DNA of 64,000 bases, taken from Nectonema munidae (lineage: Eukaryota > Nematomorpha > Nectonematoida > Nectonematidae). The notes beneath the pieces were generated by a model that was not told where the DNA came from, searched no databases, and worked only from the letters and a program-made list of their open reading frames with translations. Location of the stretch: assembly GCA_030549495.1 (NCBI GenBank), contig JAUIRK010000316.1:1-64000 (forward strand), read 5' to 3'. The position numbers and the translations under genes were made by a program. This document shows, in pieces, positions 25,601-37,690 of the stretch; positions within the stretch are counted from its first letter, which is position 1; the number at the start of each line of letters is the position of its first letter.

Positions 25601-28332
25601 ATGTAGTGCGAAGGAACCATGTCATTACCCTTAAAAACATTCAATGTAGTGCGAGGGAACCATACCATTACCCTTAAAAACATTCAATGTAGTGCGAGGG
25701 AACCATGTCATTACCCTTAAAAACATTCAATGTAGTGCGAGGGAACCATGTCATTACCCTTAAAAACATTCAATGTAGTGCGAGGGAACCATGTCATTAC
25801 CCTTAAAAACATTCAATGTAGTGCGAGGGAGCCATACCATTACCCTTAAAAACATTCAATGTAGTGCGAGGGAACCATGTCATTACCCTTAAAAACATTC
25901 AATGTAGTGCGAGGGAACCATGTCATTACCCTTAAAAACATTCAATGTAGTGCGAAGGAACCATGTCATTACCCTTAAAAACATTCAATGTAGTGCGAGG
26001 GAACCATACCATTACCCTTAAAAACATTCAATGTAGTGCGAGGGAACCATGTCATTACCCTTAAAAACATTCAATGTAGTGCGAGGGAACCATGTCATTA
26101 CCCTTAAAAACATTCAATGTAGTGCGAGGGAACCATGTCATTACCCTTAAAAACATTCAATGTAGTGCGAGGGAGCCATACCATTACCCTTAAAAACATT
26201 CAATGTAGTGCGAGGGAACCATGTCATTACCCTTAAAAACATTCAATGTAGTGCGAGGGAACCATGTCATTACCCTTAAAAACATTCAATGTAGTGCGAG
26301 GGAACCATGTCATTACCCTTAAAAACATTCAATGTAGTGCGAGGGAACCATGTCATTACCCTTAAAAACATTCAATGTAGTGCGAGGGAACCATGTCATT
26401 ACCCTTAAAAACATTCAATGTAGTGCGAGGGAACCATGTCATTACCCTTAAAAACATTCAATGTAGTGCGAGGGAACCATGTCATTACCCTTAAAAACAT
26501 TCAATGTAGTGCGAGGGAACCATGTCATTACCCTTAAAAACATTCAATGTAGTGCGAGGGAACCATGTCATTACCCTTAAAAACATTCAATGTAGTGCGA
26601 GGGAACCATGTCATTACCCTTAAAAACATTCAATGTAGTGCGAGGGAACCATGTCATTACCCTTAAAAACATTCAATGTAGTGCGAGGGAACCATGTCAT
26701 TACCTTTAAAAACATTCAATGTAGTGCGAGGGAACCATGTCATTACTCTTAAAAACATTCAATGTAGTGCGAAGGAACCATGTCATTACCCTTAAAAACA
26801 TTCAATGTAGTGCGAGGGAACCATGTCATTACCTTTAAAAACATTCAATGTAGTGCGAGGGAACCATGTCATTACCCTTAAAAACATTCAATGTAGTGCG
26901 AAGGAACCATGTCATTACCCTTAAAAACATTCAATGTAGTGCGAGGGAACCATGTCATTACCCTTAAAAACATTCAATGTAGTGCGAGGGAACCATGTCA
27001 TTACCCTTAAAAACATTCAATGTAGTGCGAGGGAGCCATACCATTACCCTTAAAAACATTCAATGTAGTGCGAGGGAACCATGTCATTACCCTTAAAAAC
27101 ATTCAATGTAGTGCGAGGGAACCATGTCATTACCCTTAAAAACATTCAATGTAGTGCGAGGGAACCATGTCATTACCCTTAAAAACATTCAATGTAGTGC
27201 GAGGGAACCATGTCATTACCCTTAAAAACATTCAATGTAGTGCGAGGGAACCATGTCATTACCCTTAAAAACATTCAATGTAGTGCGAGGGAACCATGTC
27301 ATTACCCTTAAAAACATTCAATGTAGTGCGAGGGAACCATGTCATTACCCTTAAAAACATTCAATGTAGTGCGAGGGAACCATGTCATTACCCTTAAAAA
27401 CATTCAATGTAGTGCGAAGGAACCATGTCATTACCCTTAAAAACATTCAATGTAGTGCGAGGGAACCATGCCATTACCCTTAAAAACATTCAATGTAGTG
27501 CGAGGGAACCATGTCATTACCCTTAAAAACATTCAATGTAGTGCGAGGGAACCATGTCATTACCCTTAAAAACATTCAATGTAGTGCGAGGGAACCATGT
27601 CATTACCCTTAAAAACATTCAATGTAGTGCGAGGGAACCATGTCATTACCCTTAAAAACATTCAATGTAGTGCGAGGGAACCATGTCATTACCCTTAAAA
27701 ACATTCAATGTAGTGCGAGGGAACCATGTCATTACCTTTAAAAACATTCAATGTAGTGCGAGGGAACCATGTCATTACCCTTAAAAACATCCAATGTAGT
27801 GCGAGGGAACCATGTCATTACCCTTAAAAACATTCAATGTAGTGCGAGGGAACCATGTCATTACCTTTAAAAACATTCAATGTAGTGCGAGGGAACCATG
27901 TCATTACCCTTAAAAACATTCAATGTAGTGCGAAGGAACCATGTCATTACCCTTAAAAACATTCAATGTAGTGCGAGGGAGCCATACCATTACCCTTAAA
28001 AACATTCAATGTAGTGCGAAGGAACCATGTCATTACCCTTAAAAACATTCAATGTAGTGCGAGGGAACCATGTCATTACCCTTAAAAACATTCAATGTAG
28101 TGCGAGGGAACCATGTCATTACCCTTAAAAACATTCAATGTAGTGCGAGGGAACCATACCATTACCCTTAAAAACATTCAATGTAGTGCGAAGGAACCAT
28201 GTCATTACCCTTAAAAACATTCAATGTAGTGCGAGGGAACCATGTCATTACCCTTAAAAACATTCAATGTAGTGCGAGGGAACCATGTCATTACCCTTAA
28301 AAACATTCAATGTAGTGCGAGGGAACCATACC
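13605..28332. repeat. 43-bp minisatellite array, about 342 units
   Basis: The unit, cut at its ATTACCC, runs ATTACCCTTAAAAACATTC then AATGTAGTGCG then AGGGAACCATGTC. It is repeated head to tail for 14.7 kb without interruption. Variation is confined mainly to three sites: aagg/aggg, aacc/agcc and gtc/acc. Types with agcc or acc occur only near the two ends (before about 14,880 and after about 25,660); the middle 10.8 kb has only the aagg/aggg change. One unit is 44 bp (extra G near 17,440). Rare changes (ttacctttaa, tactctt, atccaatg) cluster at 26,700-27,870. The length is not a multiple of three and every frame meets TAA, so it is not coding. There are no spacers, so it is not CRISPR. Confidence 0.99.
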
Positions 28333-28333
28333 T

Positions 28334-28505
28334 CAAATCAAAAAATATTTATTCTTTTTAAATATATCGTTGGCTCCCCTTACTTTTAGTTTTGTATGTG
28401 CATAATTTGATAAAAAATAATTATTATAGACTTGGTTTATCTTTCTATTTTAAAAGTAAGGGGAGCCAACGATATATTTAAAAAGAATAAATATTTTTTG
28501 ATTTG
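28334..28505. repeat. Perfect 55-bp inverted repeat (hairpin) at array border, copy 2
   Basis: Arms 28,334-28,388 and 28,451-28,505 are exact reverse complements and identical to those at 294-465. The loop differs by one base (attatag against attaaag). It again follows the last 43-bp unit directly. Confidence 0.95.
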
Positions 28506-29423
28506 AACATTTTTCGATTCTTTGATTATTTGACAATAAAATCGTGCAAATTGCAAAGTAAAGGTAATAACTTTTGTAACATCGTATGAGGTAGCAAAAT
28601 ATGAACAGAAAGTTTCATATTTTTGGATTTTTTAAAGAATATTTTTCGATTCTTTGATTACCGAATTTTATTTTGATTATTTGATCATATATATTATTTA
28701 ATATCGTGAAAAAATTGCAAAAATATAGGTAATAACTTATCTAACATCCTCTCCCTGAATGAGGTATATCAATTCTTACATCTAGCAAAATATGAACTAA
28801 TAGATTGGAGATGAATCATCGCGGTATACAGGCTGGAGATGAACCATCATAGTATACAGGTATATAGGTAATAACTTATGTAGCATCGTCTCCCGGAATG
28901 AGGTATATCAAATCTTACATCGAGCAAAATGTGAACAGAAAGTTGAACATTGTCTCCCTAGTCATTTGTACATGGAATAGAAACCATCATAGTATACAGG
29001 TTGGAGATGAATCATCGTAGTATACAGGTTTGAGATGAATCATCGTAGTATACAGGTTGGAGATGAAACATCGCAAATATACATGTTGGAAATAACACAC
29101 AAGTTGTCTAGCCGCGTTCAACCGTACAGGTTATGAGAATATATCATTACATGATAGAGAAGAGTTTCCTAAACTCTTTATACTGAAAAAATATTTCTTC
29201 AAATATATTACTGTTTTAGTTTAAAATGCATCCCTTATCTGCTAATTAATGGTATGAAGCACATGGAAAATATAAACAGTAAAATGGTATTTCTTAAGGA
29301 CTTATGATATAAGTAATGTATTCTGAAAGCCCATAAAAAATGCTTTAATTTGGTATATCGCATGATGCATTTTGTTGAGAAATGTGAAAGTTATAAGCGT
29401 TTTAATATTTGACTAAGATTTAA
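28506..29423. repeat. Non-coding spacer with degenerate 28-bp repeats, copy 2
   Basis: Nearly identical to 466-1383, with the same 28-bp repeats at about 28,803-28,870 and 28,990-29,100. No open frame of note. It ends at the TTAA (29,420-29,423) of piggyBac copy 2. Confidence 0.8.
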
Positions 29424-30637
29424 GCCTATTTAAGGCAAGGGGGGGGGGGGGCGGAATCCGCCCCCCTAAAAAAACTTCCATCATTTTTTTCAAAGCTATT
29501 AGCTCTTAATAACCACACTTTTCTGACTTTTCCTAAATACCTATTTGCTGTTGTTTAAACATGAATACTCATATTTTTTACATGTAGTACTGTCAATTGC
29601 TGTGTGGTGATACTAACCACAAAAGAGCAAACTAGGCTTTTTTTTATCTTGTCAAGTTTTTTCTCATAGAATCAATTTTTTGAACCAAAAATACATCCTA
29701 ATTACCATAAATGTAACCAAAAATTTTGTGTAGACCAAAAATTTTCTTGAGGTTATTGAACTTTTTAATTATAGTAAACAAAAGTACTATAACCTTTTTT
29801 ATTTTATTTTTCACATAACCTAGATGTGATTGAGAATTGAATGAAATATTAGTTCACAATATGAAGAGTTCTTTTGTAAATCATGTTTAGAAAGATTATG
29901 TTTCAAAAGTTTGAGTTATTCATGTGGTTACTTTTTCAACACACCCACATTTAGAAGTTTTTCATTCAAGTATAAAACAGATAGATTTTTTCAATTTTAT
30001 TTTTATAGGTTTGTTATTTGGTTTTAGTTGAATATGTTTGAGAGATTTGGTACTATTTTGGTTGGGTTTTTCAGCAATCTATACTGATCTGTAGCATCAT
30101 ATCCATTAGCTTCACATATAACTTTTCATTCATCAATGTATATAACTAAATTTTCAACTTGTATTGGCCTCATAAACCTACAACCTTGTAAACAAACAGA
30201 AATTCATTGTAATTGAAGCAATTTTTGATAGAAGAATCACCATCTTTTGAATGGCACTGCACAAATATAGCAAGCATTGAAAATTACATAGCTCATGATT
30301 ACGATTCTTTTATCATCATGTGTTTGCTTCTATATATAATTTGCTAAACATTGATGTGACCTTCAATATATGTTCACGACCTCATCGCATTGTAAAAAAC
30401 ATAAACAAACGGAATTGTTTCTTGCAAATTTATGCCAAGTTTAGTGTGAAATACTATCATCTCATTTTATTACACTGAACAGCACATAATTTTCATCATT
30501 TCTATTCTGATACTACGTTCTTCAGTACTGCCACTTTTTTTGCTAAGCATCCTAACTTTATAATTTGGCGCAATCAAAGTATGATTTTTTATAATAATAT
30601 AATTGTTGTACTATCTAACTGTATGCTAATTGTAGTA

Positions 30638-32625
30638 ATGTCTGACAAAAGTTCGAAGAAAAGAAAGGGAAAACGATCTTCACAAGGTGTGAGCTCTCAA
30701 GAAGAGGAAAGCGTTTCAAATATATTTCAACTCTTCCATAACCCAGAGGACTTGACTTCAATATCGTCATCATCGAGTGAAAGTGACTTGGAATTTATGT
30801 TCAATAAACGTTTATCATCAGACCAGGATGGAGATGAAGAAGATACAAACAACGTAAACTTACCTTTCGACTTATTTAGGAGTTTTGAGGAGCAAGAAGC
30901 TCGGCATAGATACTTGACAAGCGTCAATGATTGCTTAAATGAGAATATGTTTGATGAATTACCTGAACAGTTAGAAGAGTCTTATTGTTCCTCATTGAAG
31001 GCTAGCTCTTCTGAGAAAGTTTTAGGGATCAATAATAGAGAGCTTTTTTGGTCAACTGTCAAAACGACCAAAGTCGGTAGACAGACAAGTGAAAACATAA
31101 TAAGAGGTGGAATTGGACTGAGACCAAATATTTCAGCAGAAACCCCAAGAGAGTGTTTTAATTTGTTTTTAAATGATTCTCTTTTGGTCGAAATAATTGA
31201 TCATACTAATAAAAATATCGAAGAAAACAATACAGAAAAGTTGAACGATAGTAAATATCCTCACATAAAAGTTTTAGATATTGAGGAAATGTATGCATAT
31301 ATTGGACTAACTTACTTAAGAGCTCTACTGAAACAGAATTATCTCAGGGTTAAGTTTCTATGGTCCGATCTAGGTTGTCATATATTTGCGTGCACAATGA
31401 GCATGAAACGATTTTATTTTTTCAATAAACACATTTGTTTTGACTCAGTTCATAGTAGGAAAGAAAGATGGGAGTTTGATAGGTTTGCAGCTTTTAGGAA
31501 TGTTTTTGAAATATTTAATGTAAACTGTTGCAAATGGGTTAAACCTACCCCTTTTTTAACGATTGATGAGTCATTGTATCCGTCGAAAACGGCTGTAAAT
31601 TTTAAGATTTACAGTCCCCTCAAACCTGCTAAATATGGACTATTGTTTAGATCGTTATGCAGTGTTGAATACCCGTTTACATATCAATCTAGCGTATATG
31701 CTGGTAAACCAAGAAAAAGTGGAGGAGCTTTTCACATAGGAAGTACGGAAAAAATTGTGAAAGAGCTGGTAAACAAAGTTAAAATACATAATAGTTTAGA
31801 AGGTAGAAATATTACCCTAGACAGATTTTATACATCAATTAAGCTTATTGATTGGTTATATAAACAAAAAATAACATGTATCGGAACTATTATGCCTAGA
31901 AGAAAAGGTGTTCCCATAAATTTAAACTCACTCAATACTAGAGAAAATTATTCATATAAAGTTTTCTGGGAAAAAACCATTTTAAATGGTTGTCTCTGCA
32001 TAGTTATGTTGTTAAAAGAAAAAGTAGTAGTAAGAACATTTTGATTGCCTCATCCTTACCCCCAATTCTCGGTGTTTCTAAGGGAGAAAATAAAAAACCT
32101 GCCATATACAAACTTTATGATTACACGAAAGGAGGGGTTGACATATTTGATCAACGAATTTCTTATACATCATGTAATAGAAAAAGTAAAAAATGGACTG
32201 TAAAAGCATGGAGCTTTATTTTGGACACTGCAAGAATAAACTCTGGCAGTGTGTTTTGTTTGAAAAAATCAGTTGATCCTAGAAAGATAGACTCCTTTTC
32301 ATTTGGCATGGAACATGTGAAATCTTTGATTTATCCTTATATAAAATCTAAACCCATGTATAGTGTTTCTAGCAAAATCAAAGCTAAAGTTTCCACACTA
32401 CTTAGTTCAAATGAAAGCAGCACTTCAACACAAGGTCAACACTTTTTGTCAAAAGTTGGACCTGTGAGACGTTGTGATAACTGCCTAAAGTTAATTTCGG
32501 GCAAGAACTACAAATGTTCGAAAGACAAGTTGAAAAAAATCAAGCAGCAGTGTCAAAAGTGTGGCAAAGCATGTTGTAACGATCACTCATACTGCCTGTG
32601 TACTAATTGCTATCAAAGCTCATAA
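30638..32625 (+). pseudogene. piggyBac transposase, copy 2 (one frameshift)
   Basis: Same protein as at 2525-4513, with the start taken at the equivalent ATG. TIDES and LDRFYTS carry the first two catalytic Asp, GGVDIFDQR the third, and the Cys/His tail ends the protein. The frame is open to the A run at 31,971-31,976, which has six A where copy 1 has seven. This shifts the frame, and the second part (from about 31,990) continues open to 32,625. The nonsense codon of copy 1 is absent here (GGA). Each copy thus has its own single lesion. The A-run difference could also be a sequencing error, in which case this copy would be intact. Confidence 0.92.
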
Positions 32626-33337
32626 TCTTGCTTATTCATTATCTCTTTTACCATTGTGAAATATATTTTGTGTTCTACAAGTTTATTAAAACTTTGCTCT
32701 CCTTTTTACGCTTTTAGTAACTTTTCTTTTTGTATGCTTTTTGAAAAGGGATTAGAAATTTATTGTTCAGTTTAAATTTATAGTAGCAAACTCTTCATAA
32801 CTAACAAAAATATCCTTTTGTTTGTAATTGTTCTTTTTTGTATATACCAGAATTCAGATGTTTTTACAGAGCGTATTGACTTTGATTATCACATTTGTCC
32901 AAAATACGTTTTGGGAAAAAGTCTGGCGTTTATAAAAACGTTAGTAGAATACAAAAATTTTGAATTTATTAGAGTTTTCAATCTCTATAATTCTGATAGT
33001 GTTACTGAGAATGCCACATTTTCCAGTATCATCAGTCACTCATTCCTTGAAAATGTTAGTATGTGTTTTTCTCGTTGCAAAATTTTTATATTCAGACAGA
33101 TTTCATCAATTTTGTTTGATATTGGTAAAATTTATACACTTTTTTGAACTGGTAACATTGATGACCATGTTGTGACATATACAGTAATTCAGCTAAATAA
33201 GTATCAAAAACATTTTCGAGGTTATAAATCAAGTAACTCACCTTTATTGTGTAGAAATTTTTTTACAAAAAAGTTTGTTAATTATTGAAATTATATCAAA
33301 AGAGACAATTTTTCTCCATAAAAATAATAATTGCTTC
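32626..33337. other. piggyBac 3' non-coding region, copy 2
   Basis: Counterpart of 4514-5224. It holds the same unexplained 109-codon frame (32,818-33,147) with one residue changed and nothing recognisable. Confidence 0.6.
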
Positions 33338-34615
33338 ATAAATACTTGGTCACTATTTTTGACAAACTATCAAAATGATTGATTACTGACCAATAGAAAT
33401 AATTTCATAAAAAACTAGTGTCATCAATCAACTAGGTGTAAATAAAAATGCTATTTCTACTTATTTTACTTTTAAATTCGTTAATTATTAATTTTGTCAA
33501 ACCTGTCAAAATGATTGATTACTGACGAATTGAAATGATTTCGTAAAAAGCTAATGTCATCAATCAACTGGGCGTACTCAAAAATGCTATTTTCAATTAT
33601 TTTACTTTAAAACTTGTTAAGTATTGATTTTATCAAACCTGTCAAAAATGATTGATTTGATGAGTTAAAAGAATTAGGTAAAAAATAATATCATCAATCA
33701 ACTCAGCGTACTTGAAAATGGTATGTTCAACTTATTTCACTCTAAAATTCGTCTTACTCTAAATTATTTTAAATATCCCCATGAGTGTAAAAAGGAGATG
33801 AAATTTAAATTTCGTGAATAGGTAAATTTATAATGAAAATTTTAATCTAAGAATCCTATTTATAATTGTAAAAACCCCCATTTTATACGTAGGTCATAAA
33901 AAATCTTTCATGATGTCTTTTTTCATATTTTGGCAGACATCTATCAATTTTGATTGATTTGCCTAAAATTCGAATATTTTTTTGAAATTGAGTAAAACCA
34001 ATTATTTCAGCATAGGTGGAAACTTTATTTTATATTTGTTTTATAATAAAACTTTAATTGATGTTTATATATATTTTTTGACAGGTATCTGTCACTTTTG
34101 ATTGATTTCTCCAAAATAAAGTTTGTTTTTGAAAAAGATATACACCAATGAACATAGCGTATCTAAAAACCTCATTTTATACTTGTTCTATAAAAAAATT
34201 CAAGTTATACCAGTTTTGATCTTTTGACAGGTATCTGTTAATTTTGATTGATTTAACTCGTTTAAAAATTTGAACATTGTGTTTGAAATCGAGTGTAACC
34301 AATGAATCAAGCGTAAATGAAAATTATATTTTTTATTTATTTTGTATAGAAAATTTCAATGATCTCCATTTACATATTTTGACAGGTATCTGTCAATTTT
34401 GACGAATTTGTTCAAAAATTAAATGATTATTTCTGAAAATGATAATCACCAATGAATTGAGCCAACATAAGAATCTTATTTTACACTTGTTTCATAAAAA
34501 AATTAAAGTTATATTGATATTTTGATATTTTGACAGGTATCTGTCAATTTTGATTGATTAAATAGAAGTAGACATGTTTTTCCTTGAATAATTATCACCA
34601 ATGGATTCAGCGTAC
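33338..34615. repeat. Subterminal repeats of piggyBac right arm, copy 2
   Basis: Same two sets of 135-155-bp units as in copy 1. The TGACAGGTATCTGTCA palindrome is seen at about 34,379 and 34,530. At 34,379 this copy has the palindrome intact where copy 1 has gaaagg. Confidence 0.8.
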
Positions 34616-34738
34616 CTGAAAATGGGTTATTAAATTATTTGCGAAAAAATTTCTCCTTTATAGAATCTAATGAGAGGGGGGCGGAATCCGCCCCTCCCTG
34701 CCAAAAAAGTTATTAAAAAAAGCCTGCCTGAAATAGGG

Positions 34739-35394
34739 TTAAGCTAGGAACACTACAAATAAACTAAGCGTACACTAGCCCGATAAAATAAACCACACAC
34801 GCGTGCTAAAGATGTGGTGAAGCGTATGCGAGATAAGAATTCACTGCGCTCACAAACGCATAATGCAACATGTGTTAATCTTTCTTCGCATAATTATGCT
34901 CTAAAATCAATCAATATTGTGATTTATTCTTCGCACACTGTCGGTATAAATATAACGAATGCTCTTCGTTAAAAATTAGAAAGGTTGTACCTAAACTAAA
35001 TAAAAGTAGACTACGAATATTAAAAAAAAATCGTACAATTAATCCAAAAAAACCCCCCCCGGGGGCTAAAAATTGGGGGAGGGGGTTTGGGGTAAAAGAC
35101 TCCCCGCCCCCCCAAACGCGAAATGCAAAATGTGTTCATCTTTCTTCGCATAATTATGCTCTAAAATCAATCAATAATGTGATTTATTCTTCGCACACTG
35201 TCGGTATAAATATAACGAATGCTCTTCGTTAAAAATTAGAAAGGTTGTATCTAAACTAAATAAAAGTAGACTACGATTATCCAACAAAACTCATTATTTC
35301 TTCAATGTGGATGCATGGGCACACGTGTTAGATTCGAAAATTATAATTATTTTATAAAAATATAGAAAATTTAAGATTATAGTGAAAAAAATTA
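34739..35394. repeat. Shared flank and 257-bp tandem duplication with G-rich insert
   Basis: 34,739-34,925 equals the flank of block 1. A segment from about 34,857 (aaacgc) to about 35,020 is repeated from 35,114 to about 35,275, giving a 257-bp period. Between the two lies a GC-rich piece with runs of C and G. No coding sequence. Confidence 0.8.
35061..35092 (+). other. G-quadruplex-forming tract
   Basis: Four G runs of 5, 5, 5 and 4 are separated by loops of 9, 1 and 3 bases, preceded by a run of eight C. It fits the usual G4 pattern and stands out in DNA that is otherwise strongly AT-rich. Confidence 0.75.
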
Positions 35395-37190
35395 GGTATT
35401 TTAAATAAAGTTTATTTTTCTCATTACGTCTTTTCACTGAAAAACCAAATATTCCAAAAAATGTTACAAAGGAAAAGTTGTTTTACTGAATCATCTTAAT
35501 TAGGTGTTTTAAATAAAATTTATTTTTCAGATTGCGTCTTTTCACTGAAAAAGCAAATATTCTAAAAAATATTACAAAGGAAAAATTGTTTTACTGAATC
35601 ATCTTAATTAGGTATTTTAAATAAAATTTATTTTTCAGATTGCGTCTTTTGACTGAAAAATCAAATATTCCAAAAAATGTTACAAAGGAAAAGTTGTTTT
35701 ACTGAATCATCTTAATTATGTATTTTAAATAAAATTTATTTTTCAGATTGCGTCTTTTGACTGAAAAATCAAATATTCCAAAAAATGTTACAAAGGAAAA
35801 GTTGTTTTACTGAATCATCTTAATTAGGTATTTTAAATAAAATTTATTTTTCAGATTGCGTCTTTTGACTGAAAAATCAAATATTCCAAAAAATGTTACA
35901 AAGGAAAAGTTATTTTACTGATTCATCTTAATTAGGTATTTTAAATAAAATTTATTTTTCAGATTGCGTCTTTTGACTGAAAAATCAAATATTCCAAAAA
36001 ATGTTACAAAGGAAAAGTTGTTTTACTGAATCATCTTAATTATGTATTTTAAATAAAATTTATTTTTCAGATTGCGTCTTTTGACTGAAAAATCAAATAT
36101 TCCAAAAAATGTTACAAAGGAAAAGTTGTTTTACTGAATCATCTTAATTAGGTATTTTAAATAAAATTTATTTTTCAGATTGCGTCTTTTGACTGAAAAA
36201 TCAAATATTCCAAAAAATGTTACAAAGGAAAAGTTGTTTTACTGAATCATCTTAATTAGGTATTTTAAATAAGATTTATTTTTCAGATTGCGTCTTTTGA
36301 CTGAAAAATCAAATATTCCAAAAAAATGTTACAAAGGAAAAGTTGTTTTACTGAATCATCTTAATTATGTATTTTAAATAAGATTTATTTTTCAGATTGC
36401 GTCTTTTGACTGAAAAATCAAATATTCCAAAAAATGTTACAAAGGAAAAGTTGTTTTACTGAATCATCTTAATTAGGTATTTTAAATAAAATTTATTTTT
36501 CAGATTGCGTCTTTTGACTGAAAAATCAAATATTCCAAAAAATGTTACAAAGGAAAAGTTATTTTACTGATTCATCTTAATTAGGTGTTTTAAATAAAAT
36601 TTGTTTTTCTCATTACGTCTTTTCACTGAAAAATCAAATATTCCAAAAAATGTTACAAAGGAAAAGTTGTTTTACTGAATCATCTTAATTAGATGTTTTA
36701 AATAAAATTTGTTTTTCTCATTACGTCTTTTCACTGAAAAATCAAATATTCCAAAAAATGTTACAAAGGAAAAGTTGTTTTACTGAATCATCTTAATTAG
36801 GTGTTTTAAATAAAATTTGTTTTTCTCATTACGTCTTTTCACTGAAAAAGCAAATATTCTAAAAAATGTTACAAAGGAAAAATTGTTTTTCTGAATCATC
36901 TTAATTAGGTATTTTAAATAAAATTTATTTTTCAGATTGCGTCTTTTGACTGAAAAATCAAATATTCCAAAAAATGTTACAAAGGAAAAGTTGTTTTACT
37001 GAATCATCTTAATTAGGTATTTTAAATAAAATTTATTTTTCAGATTGCGTCTTTTGACTGAAAAATCAAATATTCCAAAAAATGTTACAAAAGAAAAGTT
37101 ATTTTACTGAATCATCTTAATTAGGTATTTTAAATAAAATTCATTTTTCTCATTACTTCTTTTCACTAAAAAACCAAATATTCTAAAAAA
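35395..37190. repeat. 108-bp tandem repeat, about 17 copies
   Basis: The unit runs from ggtattttaaataaaa through gcgtcttttgactga and ttacaaaggaaaag to gaatcatcttaatta. Starts are spaced exactly 108 bases (for example 35,611, 35,719, 35,827), with one 109-base unit near 36,320 from an extra A. Two unit types exist: tttcagattgcg in most, and ctcattacg in the first, in three near 36,590-36,830, and, as ctcattact, in the last. The last unit fades out at about 37,190. A 20-bp piece of the unit also lies at 6808-6827. Confidence 0.97.
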
Positions 37191-37690
37191 TTCAAAACCC
37201 ATGAAAATTTTTTTTCAAGCTCGACATCTTTCAAAATTCTATACTAGATTTTGCTGCATGATATTTTTTGTATAAAACTTTTTTTTTTTTTTTTAACCGC
37301 ATTTATATGGTAACAAAACAAATTTTTTATTATTAAAATTTTTTATATTTTTTTTTTTTTCTTTTTTTAAAAAAAACTTCTTTATATTTTTTTTTGGTTG
37401 TGTTTTTAAAAAAAAAAAAAAAAAGTGGTGAGTTTAAATTTCATTTGAAGCAATTATAGTTTTGTTTAATCTAAAAAAGTAATTTTACAAAAGTAATTAC
37501 TTCTAGTAAAGCTTATATAATTTTGTTACATTTTCGCAGCAGCAGCGATCAACTAGCCTAATTCCAGCCACAAAGCTAAAATCCACCATGAGCATAGCTG
37601 ACAAACACTTTAAAAAATTTTAAGTTTTGATTTTTAATAAATTGTATTTTGGTATGCTATTTAGTATGCTTTTCCATGTTACACAAGCGT
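37191..37690. other. Low-complexity T/A-rich stretch
   Basis: Long runs of T and A (37,280-37,425) followed by ordinary AT-rich DNA. No gene seen. Confidence 0.7.

Larger units (their letters stand above)
29424..34738 (+). mobile_element. piggyBac-type DNA transposon, copy 2
   Basis: The ends, palindromes and gene order are as in copy 1. TTAA lies at 29,420-29,423 and 34,739-34,742. Copy 2 is about 77 bp longer, mainly because a stretch of about 68 bases at 29,554-29,626 is absent from copy 1 and because the G run at the left end is longer. Single-base differences from copy 1 are few and spread along the element. Together with the shared outer flanks, this says the two are recent copies of one insertion. 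Confidence 0.92.

Noticed and set aside
13605-28332. CRISPR-like array
   Set aside because: The 43-bp units follow one another directly with no unique spacers, and the context is eukaryotic. It is a minisatellite.
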